Assembly (NCBI GenBank): GCA_022606425.2
Contig: JAHDVF020000247.1
Coordinates: 496,001 to 560,000, forward strand
Source of the DNA: Lepidostoma basale
Taxonomy: Eukaryota; Arthropoda; Insecta; Trichoptera; Lepidostomatidae
Reading direction: 5' to 3'
DNA length: 64,000 bases
Shown: piece by piece, positions 21,206 to 31,565 of the stretch
How positions within the stretch are numbered: the stretch's first letter is position 1
How the letters are laid out: each line of letters begins with the position of its first letter
Program-made: the position numbers and the translations under genes
The notes under the pieces: model-generated
Told to the model about the DNA's origin: nothing
The model's database searches: none
Seen by the model: only the letters and a program-made list of their open reading frames with translations

Positions 21206-23439
21206 TTTGTTTGTTATAAACTTCAAAAATATGTTTTGTTTTTATATATACTATTTGCATTATCTTTGTAATCTTATTATAATATTGTATTAACCTAACA
21301 TTGAAATCATTCTGGTTTATACAATACTTCGCTTTAACCACAATAAATATGTGGATGAGAAAATGGATGTCACTTGTTGTTTCTGTCGGCAAAAATGGTT
21401 TTTAAAATGCTTGCAAAAGTTGATTACCTCTATATAAAACTATGAATTAAATTCATATTAATCGTGAGAAAATATCTTATTGACATAGACATACAGGGAT
21501 TAATTTAACATAGACCACGACGAATATACAATATTAGAATATCATAAAGTATTTGACAACTTTAATTAGGTAGGAACACTGTTTTAGTACCTAACGTATA
21601 GTACACACGTATTGCGGGTAGTTTGAGTTTAGGATTGTTTTATTTTATTTATAAAAACTCCCATGCACGGATCTCGCATCGTATCAAACATCGCGAGGCT
21701 CCTATTTCGGTGGGGGTGTACCCTTGTTAATTGTGTATTTCACGAAAAAGGACACTCATACAGGCCCTGTTATGAACAAAGCAATTTCCCCCCGCGCCCC
21801 CCCGATCCCCGCCCCCGGCGAGCCATAGAGAAGCACTGCAGAGTTGCCATGCTGGAAAACGAACGAACCGACCATTCTGCGCTACATAGCTGGCTGGAAA
21901 ACGAACGAACCCACGCCATATAATCTGTATAGGGAAACCGTATACACTATACACCTACATAGCAGGCTACTACACCACTGAACGAATATACTTTGATAAT
22001 TTATACGTACATAGGTACCTAGTTTATACTACCGTACACCATTTACGGAATTGGATTTGTTTTTGCGCATTAGTCATCATCGTCGCTTCGTCTCTTTCTC
22101 TCTTTCGTGGGTGGAGTCCTCCGGTCCTCTGAGGGAGGATCTATGACGTCACGAGGACTACGGAGCATGAGGATGGAAGAAGGATAATAGCAATTAGGGA
22201 TTACTTCGACTGTGCGCGTCGAAAACAAGCTTTTGGGAATCTTTTGGAGTCAATACTTTGACTACAAAAATAATATTTACTATTGTATCACAACTAAATT
22301 ATGAAAGCAAAATGAAATAAACTAGAAATATATTTTATTTATTTGATTATACAACAAGAATGTTTACATAAAATAACATTATGTCAATTATTTGTAAAAT
22401 TGTGAAAATAAACTTCGTGGTAATCAAAATACGTATATGTCATAAAATAAAAAAATATTAAGACAAAGAAATCTGTATGTTACGTATAACTGTTGACATT
22501 ATGGCGGTTTTAAAACAAATAATTGCGAATTGACAATGTGTATGTTTAAAAAATATGTATACATTACAGTACGCGAGAAATCGCGGCAATGAAAAGTTTA
22601 GTACGATATAAAATTGACACATAAGCATCCTAGGTTCATGAATGAATTACGAGCTATTTACTCAAAAAGCTTCGAATGTTAGTTCCCAGCGCCGCCGCGC
22701 TTTCCCTCGGGCGCCCCGGTCGCCATTAGTTCGGGAAAACTCCGCCGCGGCGCCCGAAACCTTCCTTTGTTTACGTTCGAAATTCGAATATTGTATTTTA
22801 GATTCTAGCGCTTCTTTGTTCTAACGCTCGCGCTCTCATTTGCCCTCAAACCTCCGACAGATAATGTTACGATAAAAAATATCATCGCTTTAAAATAAAA
22901 TAAAATATTATATTACAAACAAGATACCAACTCTTTTACATTGATTTTAAAATTTATTATAATATCTAAACTGAAGAACAATATCGTTTGTTTGTTGTAG
23001 ACGAATAAATTCATGATTTTATTGTTATATTTACAAAAACCATAGTTCTTAACTTCACTTAAAGTTCACCTGAGATAGAAATATCAATGAGACTAAATTT
23101 GATAACTAAGATGGATGAGAATAAAACAAGTCAACTTTCGTTAGAGTAAAATAAGTTAGTCTAACGTTCCACTTAGTATGAGAAAGTATGGCGAATTTTC
23201 GGTGCCACCAGGGAGCCAAGTTCTATCTAAAGATTCTACTTATCTGAGAAAACAAAATAACAAAATAATGTATCGATAATTCAAGCAAGTTAATCAATCT
23301 TTAGTTTTTGGAATGATACGGACTTTTATTGGATACTGATTTCCTAAAATCATTTAACATAATATTATTATGTACTGGCATATTTAATTCTTATATACTT
23401 ACTTTACTTCCTATGGCCATACAACTCTTGAAGAGTTTA
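21206..23439. other. Unique stretch, no gene
   Basis: GC-rich patches at about 21770-21850, 22080-22170 and 22680-22770; the rest is AT-rich. No frames with known motifs and no repeat matches. Confidence 0.45.
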
Positions 23440-24010
23440 AGCCTACTTGATGATTTTTCGCCGAGCTCCTCGATCCTGCGCCTTTTACTCCCAGCAGTCC
23501 GATTCGCCCAACCTAGCCAGGTCAACCAGAACATTGTCCATTAGACGCTGTCTAGGCCTTCCTAGAGGTCTTACTCTAGTCGGTCTAGACGCGTACAGGG
23601 TCTTGATTGCTCTGGTCTCTTCCGCTCGGCATACGTGCCCAATCCATGCTAGGCGACCGGCTCTCACGGTGCTCGTTATAAGGGGCTGCTGGGTCATCGT
23701 ACGGATCTCTTGGTTGGTGTGCCTCCGAGTTCTCGCTGCAACACCAGGTCTGGGTCCCAGGATCATTCTAAGTATTCTATTCTCAAACCAGTAGATTCTT
23801 TGTTGTTCTTTTAGAGTCATTGTCCACGACTGGCTTGATGATGGTGTTATAAATATGCAGCTTGGTGTTTCTGGTTAGAAGCTTGGACTTTAGGAACGTT
23901 CGCAAGGAGGCTGCAGCTCGTAGGCCTTTAAGAACTCTGTGTTCCAACTCCGCGTGCATATCGTTGGGTTCCGTCATGACCGTATCGATATAAGTGAACT
24001 CTCTGACTTG
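23440..24010 (-). mobile_element. RTE-like LINE C-terminal fragment
   Basis: On the minus strand: ALEHRVLKGLRAA-like start, LLTRNTKLHIYNTIIKPVV, a frameshift near 23800, then WFENRILRMILGP, RAGRLAWIGHVCRAEE and RPLGRPRQRWM-like residues. These match the thumb and C-terminal order of RTE-like elements. Two frames (23783-23977 and 23485-23820) are joined by an indel. Low GC bias difference suggests a moderately young copy. Confidence 0.75.
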
Positions 24011-24059
24011 CTCAATTTTATCTAATTAATTTTATATTATTAATATTTATATGGTAGAT

Positions 24060-24330
24060 TAGTTATCTTCTTTTTCTTTCTAGCTATCTCTCCACTGCTG
24101 GATGCAGACCTCTTCAAATAGTCTCCATTTTTTTCTGTCTTGCGCGACTCTTATCCATATTCTACCCCGACTGGAACGATGTCGTCATCCCATCTTTTCT
24201 GGGGTCGATCGATGCCTCTGTTTCCTTACCATGGTCTCTCCATCAAGACTCTGGGTGCCCATCTATCTATTCCTTGTCTGACGACATGTCCTGCCCATTT
24301 CCTTGTTAGTTTGGTCTCCCATTATTAATA
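24060..24330 (-). mobile_element. LINE C-terminal remnant
   Basis: The minus strand gives a broken KWAGHVVRQGIDRW, MVRKQRHRSTPEKMGW and QDRKKWRLFEEVCIQQW, the end of an RTE-like ORF comparable to 31155-31565. Adjacent to 23440-24010 but from a different subfamily. Confidence 0.65.
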
Positions 24331-24464
24331 TGAACAGATAATTAGGCGATACAAATTTTTCATAATATTATCCGAAAATGAATAATTCGAAAGTATTTTA
24401 AATAAAATAAAAATCTTAATAAATACGAGGCTTGTTCTATCAGCGTACAAAATATATAATTCAA

Positions 24465-24605
24465 ACAAACAAACAATCACGCCATTTCCCCGCAGGGGTA
24501 GGCAGAGAGAATAGACCGCCACACTACTCTATCCCAACACACCTCTCTAGTTTCCTCAACATTCATACAACGAGTCATACACGCACGTCGATTCTTCCGA
24601 CTTCA
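24465..24605 (-). mobile_element. RTE-like LINE 3' end, (GTTT) tail
   Basis: AAACAAACAAACAATCACGC is the inverted terminus with a (GTTT)n tail variant, followed by the C-terminal coding remnant (TCATACAACGAGTCATACAC). About 140 bp. Confidence 0.7.
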
Positions 24606-24639
24606 TTAATTCAAGTTTTAATAATAAGATAAAACTATA

Positions 24640-24780
24640 CAAATGGAAACAAGTTGTTTGTAACACCTGTTACAAACAGTTGTTTGTAACACCTGTAACA
24701 AACAGTTGTTTGTAACACCTGACGATGCCAATGTAGGTTGGCAAAACAGATGTCACGACAATTTATTTTAATAATTTTAA
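24640..24780 (+). repeat. 26-bp tandem array feeding an FB-1-like kernel
   Basis: GTTGTTTGTAACACCTG recurs at 24653, 24679 and 24705 (period 26). The last unit runs into CTGACGATGCCAATGTAGGT then TGGCAAAACAGATGTC. This is the FB-1 hammerhead-like kernel with GAAAC changed to AAAAC, so it is expected to be inactive. Confidence 0.65.
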
Positions 24781-25854
24781 CAAACATTTCATTGGCAAAA
24801 TATTAAAATCATAAGTATTTAGTTTCAGAATAACATATTTCATTTCAAATAATCAAAAATTGTCGTACGGTTTTAGCAAATTTATATGACAGACGATGGT
24901 TGATAGGAGTTGGCAATTGGGATGAATGTACGAGTATAATCTGTTTAATATTTATTCTTAAAAATCGTGCTCGAGCCGAGTAATGAATAATCAACAGCGT
25001 TCGATTAGTATCTACAGCGCGCGTGAAAACACCGGCTCAGTAAACATTATGTCCTGTCAAAAATATAGGTTATGTTTGTCGGACGGTGCGGGACGGGCGG
25101 GGCGGGCGGGGGCGGGAGGGAGCGGCGGGCGGAGAGGGCGGGGGCGGGGGGCACCACTCGATATCGCGGGGGCGGCACGCAACCCCCCTCACGCCGCCCC
25201 CGACCCCGCAACTACCCTACCGAACAACTCCTTAAATTAATGTTTCAACTTCTATTTTAAAGCTCGATCCGCGTGCGAACGAAAAACGAGACAAGTAAAA
25301 CGGTACGCAGCAAAAAGAGATGACGTTATAATACGTAAATGTGAGAAATGCGTGAACTCTTTTCGGGAAATTTTCATTTTAGCCGTCAGTTTTCCCGCGC
25401 AGTGCTCTCGGAGGGGACCAATCTGAAGTTTGGCGCGCTCCGCCGAAACGCGCGGGCTTTTGCCGCGTTCATTATTCGGCGGGGGCGGAGATTTGGAGAA
25501 AGTATGGGGGCCCTTAAATAAGGTAGGGCCCGGGGCGGGGGCCCCAGGGGGCGGGGGCGGGGGCTTTGTGGACGGAGCCGGAAAGGTTCTGCTTTGTCGC
25601 CAGTTCGCAATTTGGGAAAACTCCCCCGCTACAAATCTGGCGGTCGTATTGAGACAAAGAAGCAATTAGGACGCGATTTTCTCCATATAATTTTAAAACT
25701 TTACGCACAATTTTATGTTGCATTAAATAAATACTTAAGAGAATATCGAAAAGGTTATACGTAATCCATTATATTCAAGCTAAACAATCGTATTCTCTTA
25801 AGCAACAATATTTTTAAGAAACTGTTTTTTTTTTTAAATTAAAAAAATTAAATA
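24781..25854. other. Unique stretch with two GC islands
   Basis: 25080-25215 is a run of GGCGGG-type repeats on the plus strand; 25390-25640 is another GC island with GGCGGGGGCGGAG and GGGCCCGGGGCGGGG. Frames across them are compositional. Such runs could form G-quadruplexes or mark a promoter, but no initiator or exon is evident. Confidence 0.45.
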
Positions 25855-26015
25855 TTCGGGTGGTGGTCTAGGGGATAGAACGCTTGACTCCTGATCCAGG
25901 GGACATGGGTTCAAGCCTGGACACGACCAGATTTTTTCTTCATAATAATGAGCTATTGAAGATTGTAAAATAAATTCTAATATCATTGTCATAAATCCTT
26001 GATGTTAATCTTTTT
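25855..26015 (+). mobile_element. SINE-2, tRNA-derived
   Basis: Nearly identical to 9273-9440: GGTGGTCTAGGGGATAGAAC, B-box-like GGTTCAAGCCT, and body TTCATAATAATGAGC. It lacks a short TTTCTGCTCACA segment present in the 9273 copy, so the two are not simple duplicates. Confidence 0.8.
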
Positions 26016-26059
26016 AAAAAAAAATTAATGTATGAGAATTTATTATACCATCTCGGATG

Positions 26060-26115
26060 TGAATAGAACATAGATCATTATTATGAAGAGGGAATCTAAT
26101 CGAATCCAGGCTTAA
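26060..26115 (-). mobile_element. SINE-2 fragment, inverted
   Basis: ATCATTATTATGAAGAGG and AATCGAATCCAGGCTT are the reverse complement of the SINE-2 centre. Only about 55 bp; it faces the copy just upstream. Confidence 0.55.
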
Positions 26116-26824
26116 TAAACCCAAGTCCACATTGCATAAATCTCGTAAAAATTGTTCTTAATATCGCATTGTTTATTAATACAAAGTTTAAACAAAATAA
26201 ATCGAGAATTGATGAATTGGTGAGAAGCGGCGTGGCTCGCGTTAGCATGTTCAATCCAGTCCTTATCGCGCCCAATAATATTTCGATAGCAAGACACAAT
26301 ACGGTGGAGTTATGAAAATGAGCAATTTCCGCGGTCAGAGGGCCCTCCCACTTTCCCGCGGCATGCGACAAGAATTACGAGCTCGTTCCCCCGTACAGTT
26401 CGCATACGGCGCGCGTGACGCGCTAGGAGCACGGTGTCAATCAACCCAAACAGATGACAAGTGCGGTATGCGCAAAAATGTCATGCCAATTTGTGTTGTA
26501 TCGACCTAGAGGCGAGTAACAGGTGATGGTATCGGTGGGTCACTAGCGCACACCAGACTGCGGCGGCCGGTACTTGCGGAGCCGACAAACTTGTGAATCA
26601 GTATCAATTAGCGAATCAACAAGCAATTACCCCCCGCCTTACGATTCGAATGCTTTTGTGTTCGAAATGACATAAGGCCAGGGGTCGACAACAACGAACT
26701 AATAACTTTTCAAGAGTTACATTTAATGATTTTTGTAACCCACATTTAAATTAGAAAAAAACATTTTAATCACAAATATATGAATACGTAAGGGAAGGAT
26801 TCATTACAGTAAAAAAACATTTCA
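26116..26824. other. Unique stretch, GC-rich 26220-26640
   Basis: No repeat or coding motif recognised. GC-rich middle with AT-rich flanks. Confidence 0.4.
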
Positions 26825-27125
26825 CCGACAATTATTTCGTGAATAGAGGTGCCAAAATTACTTGTTTCTGTACGGGTCATATACTGCGTGGGGAAAAGTA
26901 CCACCTTCTCCAACTGATATTGGAGGGGAAAAATGAGGGACGCCGAGGGCCCGGTAGGAGACAAATGTCCTGGCTGCGAAACGTGATGGGAGTGGACCGT
27001 CAGTGGCATCCAAAGTGTGTAGGAGCTGTTCCGAGCGGCGCAGGACAGGGACAGGTTCGCCGAGGTGATCGCCAACGTTGGGGGGACCCGACAGGGCACT
27101 TGAAGAAGAAGAAGTACGTTTCAAA
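26825..27125 (+). mobile_element. RTE-like LINE C-terminus, (GAA)n tail
   Basis: The frame 26839-27129 encodes GHILRGEKYHLLQLILEGK, EGRRGPGRRQMSWLRNVM and a frameshifted end. It is followed by CTTGAAGAAGAAGAAG as tail. The WxGHxxR and GRRGPGRR pattern is the post-RT region of RTE-like elements. 5' truncated. Confidence 0.75.
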
Positions 27126-28255
27126 ATGAAATTGAATTAAAAAAATTCAACTTCACTTATTACCTTCGTTTCCGTTAACAATTCATAATATATCATTGTT
27201 AGCAATCATTGTTTCATATATGATAATCATCAAAATATAAATCTAGTAATAATATTCTACTATATACAGTATTTACAATATTTCAATTGATTTTACTAAG
27301 ACCTTAAATTAATATGTTTTAGTGAGCACATTTATCCGTTTTTTCCTGGTCGATCTCCGCGAGTTATGCAGCCCTGCAAGCGGAGCGATTGAATGAACGG
27401 CCCTCAGCCAATAAATCCGGACACGTAATAAAAATAAAATATTTGTGCTCCGATTGATATGCATCTCGGCCGGCCGACGCACGCGCACTGTGCCCGCGCC
27501 GACGTCAGGCGCCTGAGAAACAATTGAAATGTTGAATTGTTCACTTTTTAAATTCTAGCCGATGAAGGAGAACGTACGAGTAAGTACCTACCGCCAGCTG
27601 ATTATTCAAAGTCTTGCAGTCTATTGGATCGCGAAATTGAGCGGAATACACATAATACAGACTCCACCACATACATATTCATAATGGTAATAAAGTTCTT
27701 TGACATTCGTTTGTGGAATAAAACGTTCTTTATTTTTTATATGCGCCTTTGTATTTGAAACAATGCTCTGTGAGCAGATACCGTGTTACAAAATTATGGT
27801 TTTTCGTACGAAAACGATATTTTGAGTAAACCATATGAAATAAGAATCTAGACGAAAACAAAAAAATAAAAACAGTGCACATATTGAAGATTGAAACATT
27901 CTATTGACTCCTGGTGTCTCCGAGCAATTCTAAAATAACATTTTAATTTCAGGTGGATTCAGTAGTAACGAATTTCCCGCTAACTTTCCTTGGAACGAGT
28001 CAGTATAGGACAAACGTTAGGCGAATACGGAAGCTTCCAATAGCGAGCTGTCAAGTGTCAATAGTTTACACGTGCCACTTGCGCACACGTGGACAATATA
28101 ATAGATATGCTAGAATGAGATGATAGGTAAAGAGATTGTACTCTTCGTCGATGAAATATTAAAGATCAAACTTAAATTTAATAAAAATGATTTAAATAAA
28201 TAATAATAAAAGTCAGTATATAAATACTTTTATAAAAATTCAAAAATATTATTAA
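27126..28255. other. Unique stretch, GC-rich 27340-27540
   Basis: 27340-27540 is non-repetitive, with TGATATGCATCTCGG at about 27455 (a POU-like octamer match, weak evidence). The rest is AT-rich. No gene. Confidence 0.4.
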
Positions 28256-28287
28256 AAGTATTCCTATTTCCACTTTTGAGTTTATTT

Positions 28288-28333
28288 TTCTCGACATGTT
28301 TCGAAAGCTTACACCTTCATCATCGGGAAAACG
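28288..28333 (-). ncRNA. Hammerhead-ribozyme-like unit (FB-3 left)
   Basis: Minus strand: TTTTC, CCGATGA, T, GAAGG-TGTAAG-CTTTC, GAAAC, AT, GTC, GAGAA. Stem I TTTTC/GAGAA pairs over five positions with one G-U; stem II has five pairs with one G-U. The core differs from CUGANGA by U4 to C, and there is one extra base before stem II. Confidence 0.6.
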
Positions 28334-28344
28334 AGTTTATATCG

Positions 28345-28388
28345 TTCTCCCGATGATGAAGGTGTAAGCTTTCGAAACACGTCGAGAA
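28345..28388 (+). ncRNA. Hammerhead-ribozyme-like unit (FB-3 right), complete
   Basis: TTCTC (28345-28349), CCGATGA (28350-28356), T, GAAGG (28358-28362), loop TGTAAG, CTTTC (28369-28373), GAAAC (28374-28378), AC, GTC (28381-28383), GAGAA (28384-28388). Stem I TTCTC/GAGAA is five Watson-Crick pairs placed exactly at the predicted cleavage site after GTC. Stem III is AC/GT only. Activity is not proven: U4 to C and an inserted U are unusual. Confidence 0.65.
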
Positions 28389-28479
28389 AAATAAACTCAA
28401 AAGTGGAAAAAATTGTGTTTTAATTCATAAAAATTCGTCATTATGGAATTCCACGCCTTAAGTTTATCTAAAAAGTATT

Positions 28480-28660
28480 CCTAATTAACAAGGATGAAAA
28501 TGTATGTTTTCTAGAAGTTTTATTATATCATATTTCATGGGAATGGCATGTTTCGCCTTGCTATATATTGTATTCTAAAAACTTCTTGAAAACACACTTT
28601 TCATTAGTATTAATTATTTAATATTAAGTTTTGCACCATTGTCCAAGAAACAATATTTAA
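28480..28660. repeat. Foldback FB-8, internally deleted
   Basis: ATGTTTTCTAGAAGTTTTAT and GGGAATGGCATGTTTCGCC (left arm) join directly to CTTCTTGAAAACACAC and TCATTAGTATTAATTATTTA (right arm end); the right kernel is lost. Confidence 0.65.
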
Positions 28661-29894
28661 AAAAAGTATTCTATTATAATTTTGTTGGTACTACCCTTAA
28701 ATCATTCGAGAATCGGTTTATATCCACAGAAGTGAACAAATAAAGATTAATTGACATAGAACAAAGATTTGTATTGGTATAAGAGAGGGCAGGAGAAGTA
28801 AATTTATTGCGGTAGTAGATAATAAACACAAAAACCTATTGACCTGTACATTGAATATTGAAATGAATTGAAAACTAAAAACAAGAACGCGCGCCCATAG
28901 ATCACGCGCGCGACCTTCGTAAAAAATGAAATAAGGGAAGTTCCATATTCGCGATCCGTCACGCGGGAAATGACAGCCGACAGCCGGCAGAGGCCGTAAA
29001 TCTACGGCACGGCCGTCCACGTGTTCGCGAACGAGATCGCTGACCTACCAGACCAATTATGTGTTGTTTACAATGTTGAGCGCGTGCGAGCGGTGCAGCG
29101 CAGGAGTCGCGGGTCCCATTTAGGACTAATGCCCGCGAGAGGCGGAACGAGAGCGCGAATAGGCGAGCAGGTTGGAGATATATGGACCGAGGTGTGTGAT
29201 AACATGCCGATGAAAGCGACGGGGCTGTGACGTCAGCGGCCCGGGGGTGGCGCGCGGGACACGTGTGAATAACTTTTCCTCGACTGCACCGCTACAGGAA
29301 TTTGCACGTCTCCGAGGAAGGATACGCCGACACACCTGTATCCACATTACATTCATGCCGCTAGAGTAGCGAACACACTAACAAGATGTCGATACAATGT
29401 AAACAAGACGGCGACAGGCTATACGAGTATGGCTCACTTCGTGACTTGAGTATTAGTTGTGAATAAGACGAAACCGAATTTTGTTTGTGACAAAGATTGC
29501 AAATGTTTGGTGTGGGCACCTTGAATACTCAAGTAGAGAAACATTGCAATACATGCGAGGTCTAGTCATCAGTCATCAGTCATCGGTGTCGAAACTAAAG
29601 AGGTTTCACTCCCGCAGGTGGATTCTCAGTGTCTTCGGCCAACAGTCATCTAATGACATGACATGTAGGGTACCATTTTAATGTTTCTGGGTACTTTACT
29701 GCGTAACAATTGTTTTGAGTACGAATATATGCGTACACATATTAAGTGTTACAAAATAAATTTTATTGTACATATATCTTTCGTATTATTACATTTTATA
29801 GAAAATTTGATCAATTTATCGAGGCATCGAAGAAGGTTGGGTCACAATCGAAACATGTCAGCAAATCAAAGATAAATTATAAAATAAATAAATA
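28661..29894. other. Unique stretch; GC-rich 28880-29360
   Basis: No recognisable gene. At 29827-29857 TCGAAGA-A-GGTT...AATC-GAAAC-AT-GTC is a lone hammerhead-like kernel on the plus strand without stem I, followed by an AT-rich AATAAATAAATAAAAAC run. Confidence 0.45.
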
Positions 29895-30325
29895 AAAACT
29901 TTTTTATTTAATCACGGAATGGTTATTACGTTTGATGCCAACTAGTTTCGCTTGGACCCAAGCTTCATCATATATAATATTAAACTGTGTTGAAATTATG
30001 TACAAACAAATACAAATAATGCGAATCAGAGTGGTGGGGGTTAGAGAAAGAAAGGAATGGATAAGTAAATAAAAATAAAAATTGAAATAGCATATTTCTA
30101 GGAAATGTAAATTAATGAAATTAGATGAATTGGATACTAATGCATACATCACAACAAATACAAGAAAATAAAAGCTTATGAAAAGTGCTACGTATGAAAA
30201 TTTAACTACCGCGAGAATTTTGTGTTTTTGTTTAGTTGTTATACTGCCCTGATGAAGCTTAGGTGCAAGCGAAACTAGTTGGCATCAATTATAATAACCA
30301 TACAGTGGTTAAATACTTTTTTTTT
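29895..30325. repeat. Foldback FB-7 with hammerhead-like ends
   Basis: GGTTATTACGTTTGATGCCA then ACTAGTTTCGCTTGG near the left end is mirrored by GCAAGCGAAACTAGTTGGCA and ATAACCATACAGTGG at the right end (30265-30320). The 270 bp between the two kernels is single-copy. The left kernel (29940-29972, minus) keeps stem II GCTTGG/CCAAGC but has lost C3 and stem I. Confidence 0.75.
30245..30284 (+). ncRNA. Hammerhead-ribozyme-like unit (FB-7 right), consensus core
   Basis: TGCC (30245-30248), CTGATGA (30249-30255, exact consensus), extra A, GCTT (30257-30260), loop AGGTGC, AAGC (30267-30270), GAAAC (30271-30275), TA, GTT (30278-30280), GGCA (30281-30284). Stem I TGCC/GGCA is four perfect pairs. 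The cleavage triplet would be GUU, allowed but weaker than GUC. One base is inserted between core and stem II. Confidence 0.65.
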
Positions 30326-31154
30326 TCATTTTAAAAATGTCTAATCGCATGTGAGTGCTTCATACGAAATTTTAAAATATAAAGTGTTATTCTATTTATA
30401 TAAATGTGAATCTGCAAAACGAAATGAAGACGAATATATATGGAATTTATTTATATTGATTTTTTCCTTTTCAGGAAAATTTATACGTAGTAGCTTTTAA
30501 TTGACGGCCCAGGCATTAGGAATATACAGGCTCTCCACTCCGTTTGCAAGAAATTCAGAAAGATTTTTTTCCTCCGCTGAAGGTGAGTGAGCGTAAATTT
30601 CGAAAACAATAAAATAAATCAGCGGGAAGTTCGGCAAGCCATAAATATGTAAGCGTCGTTTTTCGAGGACGGGCGGCTTCCACGAGCTGCGTCACGACGC
30701 GGAAAACATACGCAATCAGCTTAGAGATAGAATTCGGAATACGGCATCGGAGTGCGTAGAAAGATGTGCTGGTTGCAACAGGCGTATTTGGTTTAATGCA
30801 TGCGCCTGGCGGCCTTGCCCCCTCCCTGCTCCCCTCCTCGGTGTACATAGATACAATGTACCGCTTATGTATGTACTATACTTCGGAAGTTCGCTGATGT
30901 ACGGTTCGCGGCTCTACCCGCGATTAGTTCCGATAGCCCCGGGCCTACAGTAAAAGTGCGTGAAACGGGACTTTGTCGTAAAGCTCTGTACCAGATCCGC
31001 TCGCGTTGAGATGAATTTTGAATCTTGTACTAAACCAGTTTCATTACGGAGCGGTGCTCTATGCTATGCGTGATACGTGCGTGGTAGAACTTGCTCGTTA
31101 TATCAGAGGATCTTAAATAATTTGAGTATTTTGACTCGTAGGATTTTTGAAACA
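30326..31154. other. Unique stretch, GC-richer 30640-31080
   Basis: No repeat match and no recognisable coding motif; the 30555-30848 minus frame has no known domain. Confidence 0.4.
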
Positions 31155-31565
31155 ATTTGATATAAATGATGATATATTTTCTTCAAGGCACAGTGTAGAA
31201 AGACTAAGAGACATGCAGCGAGCGATGGAGAGAGCCTGTCCCTTAGAGATAGAGTCAGGAACGAAACGGTGAGGGATAAAACAAGAGTCACAGACGTGAT
31301 CCACCGGGTGACGACTTTAAAATGGAAATGGGCAGGGCATGTCGCTAGAGCTGCAGACGAAAGATGGACCAAAATACTGCTGAATTGGAGACCGAGAGAC
31401 ACGAGAAGAAGAGTAGGAAGACCACAAATGAGGTGGAAGGGATGACCTGGGACAATACGCTGGGGTGCTATGGATGCAGACTGCGCAGGAGAGATCGACA
31501 TGGAGGGACATGGAGGAGGCTTTCGTCTAAGAGTGGACGGCGATAAGCTGAAGAAGAAGAAGAAT
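31155..31565 (+). mobile_element. RTE-like LINE C-terminus, (GAA)n tail
   Basis: Frames spread over 31195-31550 give RAMERACP-like, LRDRVRNETVRDKTRVTDV, TLKWKWAGHVARAADERW and RRRVGRPQMRW, ending at AGAAGAAGAAGAAG. Close relative of 56630-56985. Frameshifted, 5' truncated. Confidence 0.75.

Larger units (their letters stand above)
28262..28425. repeat. Foldback FB-3 with inverted hammerhead-like pair
   Basis: A nearly perfect 160-bp palindrome. TTTCCACTTTTGAGTTTATT at 28268 is mirrored by AATAAACTCAAAAGTGGAAA at 28390-28409. Each arm carries one complete hammerhead-like unit in opposite orientation around an ACGAGTTTATATCG spacer. Confidence 0.85.

Noticed and set aside
25252..25723. 137-codon minus frame with Pro-rich segment
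   Set aside because: Proline run is the complement of a G-rich island; opposite-strand frames exist over the same bases and no domain is present.
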